Origin: Litsea cubeba
Taxonomy: Eukaryota > Streptophyta > Magnoliopsida > Laurales > Lauraceae
Direction: 5' to 3'
DNA: 64,000 bases
NCBI GenBank assembly: GCA_012931725.1
Contig: CM022951.1
Location: 7,520,412 to 7,584,411, forward strand
Positions 1-9,980 of the stretch are shown piece by piece. The notes beneath the pieces were generated by a model. It saw only the letters and a list, made by a program, of their open reading frames with translations. It searched no databases and was not told the origin of the DNA. A program made the position numbers and the translations under genes. Numbering within the stretch: position 1 is the first letter of the stretch; each line of letters opens with the position of its first letter.

Positions 1-263
1 ATAAACAAAAGTCGAAATTGAATGAATTTGGTGAGAATTGAATCAAGAACACTTGACTTTAATATATATAATAATCCAGCTGAAGCCAATTTTCCTTTTA
101 GCTGGGTCGGTTCATGTGGTACACATTTAACTGTTTGGTGTCTGCTACCCAGCCCCCACCTGCTGACTAATCCCATTTAAAAATTGTTATCTAACCCTCC
201 CTAGGCTTTCTTTTGAGAATTTTGCAATCCGCATTCAATCTGCTTGAATTATATACTCCATAA

Positions 264-501
264 GCCTGTTTGGTTGAGATCATTTTTAAGGGGAATTTCC
301 CTAGTCAGGGATTTTTTACAATACTGCAGTTGCTATTTTTAAGAAATCTGAATTCCTTATTTGATTGGGTTTGAATGGTGAATATAATTAGCTAAGCTGA
401 TCACGTGAAATGTCATTTTTGCTTAGCACAATTATCAGAATTTTGAATGTTTGAATGTTAGTTTATAAGAAATCCTCAATTACTTGCAACCAAATAGACC
501 C
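264..501. mobile_element. Tourist/PIF-Harbinger-like MITE
   Basis: A 238-bp non-coding stretch has imperfect terminal inverted repeats: the left end reads GCCTGTTTGGTTG and the right end, reverse-complemented, reads GGGTCTATTTGGTTGC. It is flanked by TAA on both sides (261-263 and 502-504), the target duplication typical of Tourist/PIF-Harbinger MITEs. It carries no gene. The left terminus seems to have lost one or two G bases. Family assignment rests on the TIR wording and TAA flanks only. Confidence 0.55.
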
Positions 502-1229
502 TAAAATTAAAATGAAACAGTGTATTGAACCAAACCCAAACCAGAGTGTATTGAACCAAACCCAAAACCAGTATTAGCTTTGTTTTACCAGAGAGGGAAA
601 AAAAAAAAACCTTCATGTGGTCCTCCGTTTTTAGTCTTGCCGTCTTTGGTTACTCACATGCATATCAGACTTGTTATGGTTCAAGTACCTCTTTCAAATT
701 CAAAGCCCAGGCAGGGGTCTTCTGCTGGTCTTTTTGTCTTGTAGATGAGGACAAAGTAACAAAATCAAAGACTTTTTAGGAAAAAACCAAAAAAAAAAAA
801 AACAGAATCAAAGACTTTCAAAACATTAAAAAAATCTTCTTACGTATCCAAACCGCTTTGTGTATTCAATGCCCTGTAGAAACTGGCATTTCTATTTTCT
901 GCTGTCACTCAAACCAAAGGCATTGGCCTACCATGGAAGCCTTCAATTTCTTCCATTTTGGTCAATCTATCATTTACAGAAATTGAATTCATGGAGTGAA
1001 CAAGAAAGCAACAGGTCATAAATATACATCTACCATGATGCAAATTCGAGATTTCCAAGAGAGTTTCCTGTAAGAATACAAATGAATTAATGACTCAACT
1101 AGCAAATGTATTAATTATTCAACTAACTATTCAGAAAACGGATTAATTATTCAACAAACTTTTCAGATAAGATATCTGACAATGTTCTTCAAATACGATG
1201 GCCCCAAGAGCTATGTTCATTCATCAGAG
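502..1229. other. Upstream region of receptor kinase copy 1
   Basis: No gene is seen. It holds two A-runs (about 599-610 and 788-802) and the presumed promoter and 5' leader of the receptor kinase starting at 1230. Homology with the copy 2 upstream flank (19360-19420, inverted) is visible only in the last 70 bases or so. An in-frame ATG at 1182 lies upstream of the preferred start. Confidence 0.5.
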
Positions 1230-3593
1230 ATGGAAACAACAATCAAGTCATGGTTCTCCCTCTCTGTTCTTCTGCCTCTCCTCTTCTTCTCCAAGACCCA
1301 TGTCTCCACTGCTGCTGAAACCATCTCTCTAGGACAAGCTCTCTCTGGAAACCAGACCATATCCTCCAAAGGTGGCATCTTTGAGTTGGGTTTCTTCACC
1401 CCAGGTAATTCTAAGAACTACTACATAGGCATATGGTACAAACAATTCCCAGAATATGTGGTTTGGGTTGCAAACAGAGAAACACCACTCTCAAACAAGA
1501 CCTCCTCTGTGCTAAGAATCAATCAAGATGGCAATCTAGTCCTTTTGAATCAGTTGAATAGGACGGTATGGTCCACCAATATAACCTCAATTGCCTCAAA
1601 TTCCACCACTGCAGAGCTTCTTGACACTGGAGATCTTGTTTTGAGAGATGGGTCAAATTCATCTGATGTTATTTGGCAGAGCTTTGATTATCCAACCGAT
1701 ACGTGGCTACCAAAAGGACGGGTTGGGAGGAACAAAATCACTGGAGAAAGACAGCGGATGACTTCATGGAAAAATTCAGAAGATCCGGCTCCTGGGGTGT
1801 TTTCACTTGAGATGGATCCTTCTGGACTTAATCAGTTTGTTTTGATGTGGAATAGATCTAAGATTTATTGGCAAAGTGGAGTTTGGACTGGGCAGTATTT
1901 CAGCTCAATTCCTGGAATGGCTGCAGATCAGCCCTACAAAATGACTCTTGTGGAGACCGAAAACAGAACCTATGCCACCTATGAGTTTTTGGATAATACT
2001 TCTATGACAAGAAGTGTTATGGACCCATTGGGGCAAGTCCAGCAATGCACACTCTTGTTGTCTTCCCAAACATGGAGTTGTTTTTGGTCTATGCCTACAT
2101 CTCGATGTGAGATTTATTCCTACTGCAGCTCTTTCGGCATATGCACCCAGCCACAATCTACCCTGGCCTCTTGTTCCTGTTTGCATGGTTTCGAACCAGG
2201 ATCTCAGAAAGATTGGAGTTCAAGCATTTGGTCAGGCGGATGCAAGAGGAGAACCCCCTTGCAGTGTGGTGGGAACACCTCTGTTGATGCAGAAAAAGAC
2301 GGGTTCTTTGTGATGCGCAACGTGAAGCTGCCAGTGAATCAGCAGTCATTGACGACAGTCGGGAGCGCAAAAGATTGCGAATTGTATTGCTTGAACAATT
2401 GTTCCTGTACTGCTTATGCATATGATAGTAGTTGCACTGTATGGGATGGTGACTTGATCAATCTGAAACAGCTGGCAGTTGGCGATGTTGGAGGACAAGA
2501 TCTTTATCTTCGCCTCGCAGCAATTGATCTGCAGGATTCAGGCAAAAAAAAGACATGGGTTCGTTGGGTTATTGTAGGTGTGGCGGTTGGGTGTGTGTCT
2601 GTATTTAGTCTTGTTATATTGTTCATTTGGATATACCGAAGGAGACAACGAGCAGAGTCTATGAAGAAGGTTCAAGGCTCTTTGGTGTCATTTAGCTACA
2701 GAGAATTACAGACCATTACCAAGAATTTCTCGGAGAAGTTAGGGAGAGGAAGTTTTGGTTCTGTTTTTAAAGGGAGTCTGCCTGATTCAACTCCCGTAGC
2801 TGTGAAGAAACTAGAAGGCTTTAGACAAGGAGAGAAGCAGTTCCGAGCAGAAGTGAGCACAATTGGAGCAATTCAGCATGTTAATCTCATTCGCCTTTGT
2901 GGGTTCTGCTCTCAAGGTAATAATAGAATGCTAGTTTACGATTATATGCCAAATGGTTCTTTAGATTCCCAACTGTTTCATAAGAAATCTGAGACTTTAG
3001 ATTGGAATACAAGATACCAAATTGCTCTTGGAATTGCTAGAGGATTAGCCTATCTTCACGAAAAATGCAGAGAACGGATCATACATTGTGATATCAAGCC
3101 GGAAAACGTTCTTTTGGATTCTTCATTTTTGCCTAAGGTGGCAGACTTTGGTATGGCAAAGCTCGTCGGGCGGGAATTCAGCCGGGTTTTGACATCTATG
3201 AGAGGAACCATTGGCTATCTTGCTCCAGAGTGGATTTCGGGCGTTGCTATCACACCGAAAGCTGATGTTTATAGCTATGGAATGATGCTTTTTGAAATCA
3301 TCTCAGGGAAGAGAAATTCAGAGCATTCGGGGGATGGGGGACCAACATTTTTTCCTACTTGGGCTGCAGGAAAAATTATTGATGGCGAATTTCATGCCCT
3401 GTTAGATGACCAATTGAAAGGTAATGCCGACATAGAAGAACTTAGTAGAGCTTCTAGAGTTGCTTGTTGGTGTATCCAAGACAATGAAGATGATAGGCCA
3501 TCGATGGGGCTGGTCGTTCAGATTCTGGAGGGTGTAACAGAGGTAAACATCCCTCCAATCCCAAGAGCTCTGAAAATTTTCGCAGAGAATTAA
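1230..3593 (+). CDS. G-type lectin S-receptor-like Ser/Thr kinase, copy 1 (At2g19130-like)
   Basis: Predicted plasma-membrane receptor kinase of 787 residues in one exon. Order: signal peptide (about 1-30), bulb-type mannose-binding lectin domain (about 35-150), S-locus glycoprotein/EGF-like region with a Cys-rich stretch near 295-325, PAN domain (about 335-430; Cys-rich, with ELYCLNNCSC), transmembrane helix (about 445-467) followed by basic RRR, then a kinase domain. The kinase has a glycine loop GRGSFGSVFKG (about 504-514), the VAVKK lysine, HCD at 619-621 (catalytic Asp 621) and DFG at 639-641. HCD instead of HRD makes it non-RD, a class linked in plants to immune receptors. The frame is open from 1182, but the ATG at 1230 matches the start of copy 2 and places the signal peptide at the N-terminus. 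The ligand is unknown. It is the inverted partner of 16996-19359. Confidence 0.93.
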   Translation: METTIKSWFSLSVLLPLLFFSKTHVSTAAETISLGQALSGNQTISSKGGIFELGFFTPGNSKNYYIGIWYKQFPEYVVWVANRETPLSNKTSSVLRINQDGNLVLLNQLNRTVWSTNITSIASNSTTAELLDTGDLVLRDGSNSSDVIWQSFDYPTDTWLPKGRVGRNKITGERQRMTSWKNSEDPAPGVFSLEMDPSGLNQFVLMWNRSKIYWQSGVWTGQYFSSIPGMAADQPYKMTLVETENRTYATYEFLDNTSMTRSVMDPLGQVQQCTLLLSSQTWSCFWSMPTSRCEIYSYCSSFGICTQPQSTLASCSCLHGFEPGSQKDWSSSIWSGGCKRRTPLQCGGNTSVDAEKDGFFVMRNVKLPVNQQSLTTVGSAKDCELYCLNNCSCTAYAYDSSCTVWDGDLINLKQLAVGDVGGQDLYLRLAAIDLQDSGKKKTWVRWVIVGVAVGCVSVFSLVILFIWIYRRRQRAESMKKVQGSLVSFSYRELQTITKNFSEKLGRGSFGSVFKGSLPDSTPVAVKKLEGFRQGEKQFRAEVSTIGAIQHVNLIRLCGFCSQGNNRMLVYDYMPNGSLDSQLFHKKSETLDWNTRYQIALGIARGLAYLHEKCRERIIHCDIKPENVLLDSSFLPKVADFGMAKLVGREFSRVLTSMRGTIGYLAPEWISGVAITPKADVYSYGMMLFEIISGKRNSEHSGDGGPTFFPTWAAGKIIDGEFHALLDDQLKGNADIEELSRASRVACWCIQDNEDDRPSMGLVVQILEGVTEVNIPPIPRALKIFAEN

Positions 3594-4769
3594 ATCAGAG
3601 TATTCTCCTGGTACTGTTACTTGAATCGCTGTCCACTTGAAGTCTCAGCAGGCTCAAAGCTCGCTGTTGGCCTGCTTCAAGAAGCGAGCTCGAAGGTGAT
3701 ATATATACCTACTGTTTGCATTAAATCAGCTTAGTTTCTATATTAGTTGCTTGTTAACTAAGTGAGTCTATTTGATCTTCATGTTTTAGGATCACAAATC
3801 CATACCCATGACTGGTAATATTGGTTCTAGCATTTGAATATCTTGTTTTTAACTTCTTTAGCTAGTTACTGTATGTGATCTTAATGTTTTAGAAGCCCAA
3901 TTCTATCAAGGAATGGAAATGAGTGGTTGTGTTGGTTCTAGGCTTGTAGCGTTCAATCATTTTGTTTTAGTTTCTTTCATCGAAGCATAGAACTATGCCA
4001 GAATATCTGTATCTGTGAGTTTATTATTCTGTATCTTACATCATTGTTGAGCATATGTACCCTGTAGATGGATCGAGATCTTCTGATAGATTTTCAAATA
4101 ACCAGAAATGTAAAACATCTTGTTTTCTTTGGTAAGAAAGAAGGCCAACACCGACCACTAGAACCAAATGATACTTGTCTTAAAAGGTGAAAGACAAACT
4201 GTTATCAGTCTTATAAAACCAAAATCTTGGGACTGTAATTTGAGGTTTGATGTCTTGTCCGATCTTCTTAGACAGAATTCTAGTGCCTATTTGGCATCAT
4301 TCTGGCAATGTTTTATTTTAAGAACGAATAAATAAAAACTCATTCATTCACATCTATAAAATCTCTTCCTCTCCATCTCCCTCTTCTATATTTCTGGACT
4401 TTTTGTCAGAAAATGTCAGTCAAACAAGTTTTTCTTCGTTCATCCTCAGAATGATGCTAAACGGGCTCCTATATTATGCGATTTGACTGTATGAGTGTCA
4501 TTTGTGGATTAGTAACAACAGTTCTGGAGGCCACTTGTAATTAGAAAAAAAACTGCTTTAGTTATTTATGTAGGCATAATGGTCGTGTGATTCTGTCCCA
4601 TATGTTTGTATATCTGATTATAGAGAGTTACACCTGATCAAATCAAACCATTCCTTTTCTACACTTGCAGTATACATATAGATCTAACTAATATTCTTGT
4701 TTAGAGACGATGCACACAACTTCGATGATGCATTTTTCTCCAAACATATTGTTGATAGAATGCTCAATA
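3594..4769. other. Downstream flank of copy 1, inverted match to copy 2 flank
   Basis: No gene is seen. The stretch is the reverse complement, with scattered changes, of about 15834-16995 beside copy 2, so it belongs to the inverted duplication. It includes a shared MITE (4283-4470). Confidence 0.7.
4283..4470. mobile_element. Small MITE shared by both inverted copies
   Basis: An approximately 190-bp element with inverted termini: left TGCCTATTTGGCATCATTCT, right (reverse-complemented) AGGAGCCCGTTTAGCATCAT. The counterpart lies at 16122-16304. Presence in both inverted copies means it predates the duplication. Superfamily not determined. Confidence 0.5.
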
Positions 4770-4774
4770 GTATG

Positions 4775-5238
4775 TGATGATGCCAAAATTGGGTTTCGGA
4801 CACCACCGGTCAAGTAATAAATGCTAGGTGAAAATGTAGTAAATAAATGAGAGAGAGAGGGAATTTATAGTGGTTCGGTCTGTATGACCTACGTCCACTT
4901 TAGAATATGGTGATCTTTGATTGATAAGGTGGATTACAAGCGAGAGAGAGAGAGAGTAAGATGTTCATCCCCTCAGTGATAAGAGGGCTCCTCTATTTAT
5001 AGTCCTCCCCTAACAGATGGGGACGACTTCTCTTTGGAGCCTCAGAGCTGTCCTCGAGGGACGGGCCAGGTGGAGGCAGGTGAGATATTCTCCGCAGGAA
5101 TTGGTAGAAGCGGGACTGCTTCCAAAGCGACGTAGATGCCTGCCTTGACTTGGTCACTCCGTGGATCTGGACCTGGGCTTCCCTGGTGGATTTGGATCTG
5201 GCTCATCATATTCTAGGCCACTTGGGCCTGACTCATCA
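4775..5238 (-). repeat. 3' LTR of the GC-rich element
   Basis: 464-bp terminal repeat, nearly identical to 7860-8321, with TG...CA ends. Contains GA microsatellites. Confidence 0.9.
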
Positions 5239-5250
5239 TTTGCCCCCAAT
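5239..5250 (-). other. Polypurine tract of the GC-rich element
   Basis: Reads ATTGGGGGCAAA on the minus strand directly before the 3' LTR, the expected place of the plus-strand primer. Confidence 0.6.
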
Positions 5251-5671
5251 GCCCTGCGCACAAAGAAGCTTTGAAAGGGGGGCATTTTGAGAAGAAGGAG
5301 ATGAGCCTAAAACTTGCTAAAAAGAATGCCCCAGACCCAAAGTTGGAGCAGAGGACGAGGTACCAAGCGGCCGATCTGCAGTTTGCTGTGCAGGCGGAGA
5401 GGAGGTGGTTGCGCCAACAGACGAAGCAGGCAGCAGGAGGCTGGGCGCCCGGAAGAGGCCTGGGCGGTCGACAGGCAGTCTGGGCGCCAGGAGCAAAGGT
5501 GCCAGGGAGCTGGGCGCCAGGGTGCTAGAGTGCTGGGCGCCAAGGTGCTAGGGTGCTGGGCGCCAGCAGGGAGCTGGGATGCCAGGAGGATCTTTAGTAT
5601 CCAGGAGCGGTTGAGGCCCGATTGTTGACATTCAATCTGGAAAGAGAGGCAGACTTCTTGCCTGCTTGAGA

Positions 5672-6268
5672 GCAGTGCAGAGACGAAGCGTTTTTTGCAA
5701 CCCGCGAGAGGGCCGCTAAGCTGGATATATAGACTGCCTGTTTAAGAACAATGCAGAGGCCAAGCTTTTTGGCGACCCGCGAGAGAGCCGCTAAGCTGGA
5801 GATAGGCTGCCTGTTTAAAAATAGTGCAGAGGCGAAGCTTTTTGGCGACCCGCGAGAGAGCCGCTAAGCTGGAGATAGGCTGCCTGTTTAAAAACAGTGC
5901 AGAGGCCAAGCTTTTTTGGCGACCCGCGAGAGAGCCGCTAAGCTGGAGATAGGCTGCCTGTTTAAAAACAGTGCAGAGGCCAAGCTTTTTGGCGACCCGC
6001 GAGAGAGCCGCTAAGCTGGAGATAGGCTGCCTGTTTAAAAACAGTGCAGAGGCCAAGCTTTTTGGCGACCCGCGAGAGAGCCACTAAGCTGGAGATAGGC
6101 TGCCTGTTTAAAAACAGTGCAGAGGCCAAGCTTTTTTGGCGACCCGCGAGAGAGCCGCTAAGCTGGAGATAGGCTGCCTGTTTAAAAACAGTGCAGAAGC
6201 CAAGCTTTTTTGGCGACCCGTGAGAGAGCCGCTAAGCCGGATGTATAGGCTGCCTGTTTGAGAACAGT
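5672..6268. repeat. Tandem array of a ~73-bp unit (8 units)
   Basis: Eight head-to-tail units carry a GCAGAGGCCAAGCTTTTTGG head, a GACCCGCGAGAG middle and an end near CTGCCTGTTTAAAAACAG. Unit starts lie near 5672, 5751, 5824, 5897, 5971, 6044, 6117 and 6191. The inner units are almost identical; the outer ones diverge. The open frame across it on the minus strand is repetitive and not a convincing protein. Confidence 0.9.
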
Positions 6269-6499
6269 ACAGAGGCAGGTCACCACGTAGGGCGATCCGC
6301 GAGATGATTCATCCAAATGGAACATCCAAGAGAGAGAAAATCATCCCAAGAGAATGAGAAGAGTGTGCAAGTAGCTGTAATGATGGGTGCAGTAGAGAAA
6401 AAAACAAACGAAGACCAGAGTTGAGCGGACTGCAGCAATCGCGCAAGGGGCACTAGGCGAGGTTGAAGGAGAGGATGGCGTGACTGATGGCGCTGGCGG

Positions 6500-7200
6500 G
6501 CGGAGCCCGGGCTTCCAGCCCGTGGGCGTCGTGGCGGAGGGAGGCGCCCAGCCCCTGGGCGTCGCGGCAGAGGCAGCAGCGGCGGCGCTGGGCGCCGCAA
6601 GGGGCGCCCAGCCCGTGGGCGTCGCGGCAGAGGGAGGCGCCCAGCCCCTGGGCGTCGCGGGCAGAGGCAGCAGCGGCGGCGCTGGGCGCTGCAAGGGGCG
6701 CCCAGCCCGCGGGCGTCGCGGCAGAGAGAGGCGCCCAGCCCCTGGGCGTCGCGGCAGAGGGCAGCAGCAGGCGGCGGCGCCCAGCCGCGGGCGTCGCGGC
6801 AGAGGGAGGCGCCCAGCCCCTGGGCGTCGCGGCAGAGGCAGCAGCGCGCGGCGCTGGGCGCTGCAAGGGGCGCCCAGCCCGCAGGCGTCGCGGCAGAGGA
6901 GGCGCCCAGCCCCTGGGCGTCGCGGCAGAGGGAGGCGCCCAGCCCCTGGGCGTCGCGGCAGAGGCAAGCAGCGGCGACGCTGGGCGCTGCAAAGGGCGCC
7001 CAGCCCGCGGGCGTTTCGCGGCAGAGGGAGGCGCGGGCGAGGGAGGAGCTGGCCCCGCGGGCGGCGCGCTGGCAGCGCTGGGCGAGGGAGGCTCGGGCGA
7101 GGGAGGAGCGGGCCCCGCGGGCGGCGCGCTGGCAGCGCTGGGCGAGGACGAGGGGCCCCCCTGGGCGAGCAGCAGCGGCGAGGGAGGCGCGGTGATGCCC
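6500..7200. repeat. GC-rich minisatellite with GGGCGCC/GGCGTCGCGG words
   Basis: A very GC-rich block built from roughly 30-60-bp variants of GGCGCCCAGCCCCTGGGCGT followed by CGCGGCAGAGG. Long open frames run on both strands in several frames (up to about 390 codons), but they only reflect lack of stops in GC-rich repeats and have low-complexity Ala/Gly/Pro/Arg content. The same GGGCGCC words continue more sparsely at 5440-5575 and 7255-7345. Confidence 0.85.
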
Positions 7201-7366
7201 CCTTGGGCGAGCAGCCCACGCAGTGAGGCCAGGTTGGGCGAGATCCCCCCTTGGGCGAGGAGAGAAGGACTTGGGCGCCCGGGGGAGTCCGGGGCGCCCG
7301 AGGGATGCTTTGGGCGCCGAGGGACTTGGGCGCCCGGGGAGTCTGATCCCGTGGCGGACGTGTATT

Positions 7367-7370
<4 letters not shown>

Positions 7371-7397
<27 letters not shown>

Positions 7398-7475
7398 CGG
7401 GGGCGCTGCCCCCTGGGCCCCCGCGAGCTGACCGGTCAGCTCGACCCCCGCCGGGGGACACCCCCGGACCCCCTC
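7371..7475. other. T-tract next to GC palindromes
   Basis: A run of about 27 T bases is followed by stacked GC inverted repeats: GGGGGCGCTGCCCCC, then the perfect 20-bp palindrome CGAGCTGACCGGTCAGCTCG at 7424-7443, then CCCCCGCCGGGGG. Strong secondary structure is expected in DNA or RNA. Confidence 0.8.
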
Positions 7476-7844
7476 TGCGTAGGGCAACTTGGTAGGCTCA
7501 CTTTCCTGTCTGCAGAGAGGACAGATGGCGGGTGCTTGGATCTCTTCTGGGCGCCCGGGGTTTCTGCGCCATAGGGTTGGGCGCTTAGGTGAGGTGCTCC
7601 CGACGTGGAGCAGTTGGATATCCTAGATGCGGTACTTCAGGCAGTACTCCTCTGAGCTGTGTTCCTCATTGCCCTGTGAGCAGGAGTTGTAAGCTGTTAT
7701 ATGGTCTCCAACATTTGTTGAGGAGTGGGAGCATTTGGGGGAGGATTAGTCGGTGGAGATCATCCTCGCCCTCTGCTCGCCTAGTTGATCTCGTCGTGAT
7801 CACCATAACTTGAGAAGACGGATGAGAACTTTAATACGTTCCCA

Positions 7845-7856
7845 CAGACGGCGCCA
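7845..7856 (-). other. Primer-binding site of the GC-rich element
   Basis: On the minus strand it reads TGGCGCCGTCTG three bases inside the 5' LTR, complementary to a tRNA 3' end of the CGGCGCCA type used by plant Tat/Athila-type elements. Confidence 0.75.
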
Positions 7857-7859
7857 AAC

Positions 7860-8321
7860 TGATGATGCCAAAATTGGGTTTCGGACACCACCGGTCAAGT
7901 AATAAATGCTAGGTGAAAATGTAGTAAATAAATGAGAGAGAGAGGGAATTTATAGTGGTTCGGTCTGTATGACCTACGTCCACTTTAGAATATGGTGATA
8001 TTTGATTGATAAGGTGGATTACAAGCGAGAGAGAGAAAGTAAGATGTTCATCCCCTCAGTGATAAGAGGGCTCCTCTATTTATAGTCCTCCCCTAACAGA
8101 TGGGGACGACTTCTCTTTGGAGCCTCAGAGCTGTCCTCGAGGGACGGGCCAGGTGGAGGCAGGTGAGATATTCTCCGCAGGAATTGGTAGAAGCGGGACT
8201 GCTTCCAAAGCGACGTAGATGCCTGCCTTGACTTGGTCACTCCGTGGATCTGGACCTGGGCTTCCCTGGTGGATTTGGATCTGGCTCATCATATTCTAGG
8301 CCACTTGGGCCTGACTCATCA
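7860..8321 (-). repeat. 5' LTR of the GC-rich element
   Basis: 462-bp terminal repeat. Read on the minus strand it carries CTATAAATAG (8076-8085), a good TATA box, which agrees with the orientation set by PBS and polypurine tract. Confidence 0.9.
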
Positions 8322-8326
8322 GTATG

Positions 8327-9228
8327 TACATTTTAGCATTTTCAAAGAACATATTAACAATAGGTCCAACACCTTAGGCAACCTGATGGGCCATTCATAT
8401 TGAGGCCTGATCAAGGAACCAAAGTGTTGTATACTCAAATAATCACAATGCACAAATAAGCAACCAAAACAAGAGGACCAACAAGGTTAATTTATGTGGT
8501 TTGCTAGTGTACTCACTTCCATCCCGCAAAGAGAGCAAATTTTTCCACTGTATCTGAGAAAGTAGGGTTTAGCTAGGGCGGAAATATCTGTATAACCCGA
8601 CCCACAATATATACGGATATATCGCGAGTCAAGAAACCTGACTCACAATTAAATGGGTTTGGTTAACGTCAACTTGTATACCTGCATGCCTAACTTGAAT
8701 GTGTCGGGGTTACGGTTAATCCGCATATCTAAATCTATTTAAAAAATATGGTAGTATAATATTTTGGTGCATACAATAGTCTATTTTATATAAAATGAGC
8801 CAATGGGTTGGAGTTATTTTTTCTTTTTTTGAAGCTTAACTGAAATATAGTCTTAATATTTGAAATGGATTGGGTTTGGGCCAAGATTCTATAAGTTGGG
8901 TCAAATTAAATAGGTTGACCCATATTAAATAAGGGTTATGCGGGTCCGGTTGACCCGCTTTAGGTATGAGTTTAACTTACTTGACCTTTTTTAAAGATGG
9001 ATCGGATATGAGTTTAACTTTAACCTATAGATACCCTTTTGTCAACCAGGCAAATTTTGACCCGACCGAACCTTTTTGCTACCCCTGCTTCCAGCCTCTC
9101 AAATAAACTTTTTTTTTTTAATCATAAAAGTTCGCAGAAAGAATACTTACATATAGTTTGAGTTAGTGAAATAACCTTACTAGTGTAGGGTAGGACTCAA
9201 AAGATCTATTACCATAGAATTCAAGGAA
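8327..9228. other. Intergenic, inverted match to 14969-15828
   Basis: No gene is seen. It continues the inverted duplication beyond the LTR element. A segment of about 8570-9095 has GGGTCGGG/ACCCGACC-type words at both ends (TAGGGCGG... and ...TACCCCTG) and may be an old hAT-type MITE; TSDs were not found. Confidence 0.5.
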
Positions 9229-9237
9229 TTTTTAATA

Positions 9238-9971
9238 GAGTTTTTTTTTTTTTTTTTTTTTTATATACCCCCTAAGGTTTGTATGATTTGCAAATAGGCC
9301 CCCGCGGTTTTTGTATTTGTAAATAGGCCCCTACTCTTTCATTTCAATATCTTTCATGTCCCCAAAATCAATATTCCTAATGAGAATGGATGATCGCTAT
9401 GAGATTTGTGTTGAACTTTTATGAAAATGACAGCTTTTTCCTTACATCCATTAAACAAAAATGAGTATATTGTTATTTATAAAAATACCATTATTTTATC
9501 CCAAGTCCCTACTGTCTCTCCTAATAACTTTTTAATGCAAATGGAGCCTAATCATGTATTTTCAAACTTTCATCAATCTAGGAATCGATCATGCAAGGAT
9601 TGCATCAATTATAACCAACTATAAGCACATGGTTTCATTGTCATTATGATTGATTTGAGTCTAATGAAATAGGCCCTATACTGATAAAAATAGATTTATG
9701 TGCGGCTATTCTCTCCCACTAAATGTAATTATTAATGTTACAAGTTTAAAAAAAAATAAGTCCAAGCTTTTAAATCTATGCGTATAGCTAGGGATAAAGA
9801 GATGGGCAAAAGTGTCACTTCATTCTAAAAACCTTGGTGGCTGGAAGGCTACTGATTTTGGGGGCACGAAAGGTAATAAATTGAAAAAGCAGGAGCCTAT
9901 TTACAAATACTAAAATCATAGGGGCCTATTTACAAATCCTATAAACCTTAGGGGGTATATGCAAAAAGATC
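9238..9971. mobile_element. Mutator-like MITE with 9-bp TSD
   Basis: Long inverted termini share the phrase TATACCCCCTAAGGTTT, then CAAATAGGCCCC; the left arm is about 9238-9350 and the right arm about 9860-9971. A 9-bp direct repeat TTTTTAATA flanks it (9229-9237 and 9972-9980), the hallmark of Mutator-type transposition. A long T-run has expanded near the left end. The small open frame inside (from 9421) has no recognisable domain and is probably chance. A truncated copy lies at 14646-14968. Confidence 0.75.
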
Positions 9972-9980
9972 TTTTTAATA

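Larger units (their letters stand above)
4775..8321 (-). mobile_element. Young non-autonomous GC-rich LTR retroelement
   Basis: Two near-identical LTRs (4775-5238 and 7860-8321) start TGATGATGCC and end GACTCATCA, and 5-bp target duplications GTATG flank them (4770-4774 and 8322-8326). The uninterrupted site survives in the inverted paralogous segment as CATAC at 15829-15833. A primer-binding site (PBS) next to the right LTR and a polypurine tract next to the left LTR, both read on the minus strand, fix the orientation. The 2.6-kb interior has no gag, protease, integrase or reverse transcriptase; it holds two tandem arrays. By eye the LTRs differ by about two substitutions plus a 2-bp microsatellite indel, so the insertion is recent. 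The PBS resembles those of Ty3/gypsy Tat/Athila-type elements. It must be mobilised in trans. Confidence 0.9.

Noticed and set aside
1182..1229. Upstream in-frame ATG for receptor kinase copy 1 (also 34579 for copy 3)
   Set aside because: It would put 16 polar residues before the signal peptide, and copy 2 begins at the equivalent of 1230; the downstream ATG is preferred.
5742..6056. 104-codon minus-strand frame with repeated ASALFLNRQPISSLAALSRV
   Set aside because: It is the 73-bp tandem array read in frame; the frame is lost in units with one-base length change.
6280..7495. Long open frames (250-390 codons) on both strands in the GC-rich block
   Set aside because: They overlap in many frames, consist of Ala/Gly/Pro/Arg repeats and a homopolymer-run, and follow the minisatellite period; lack of stops in GC-rich repeats explains them.
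9421..9624. 67-codon frame in the Mutator-like MITE
   Set aside because: No domain, AT-rich, and its equivalent is inside a truncated copy at 14646-14968 with changes that do not preserve the frame convincingly.
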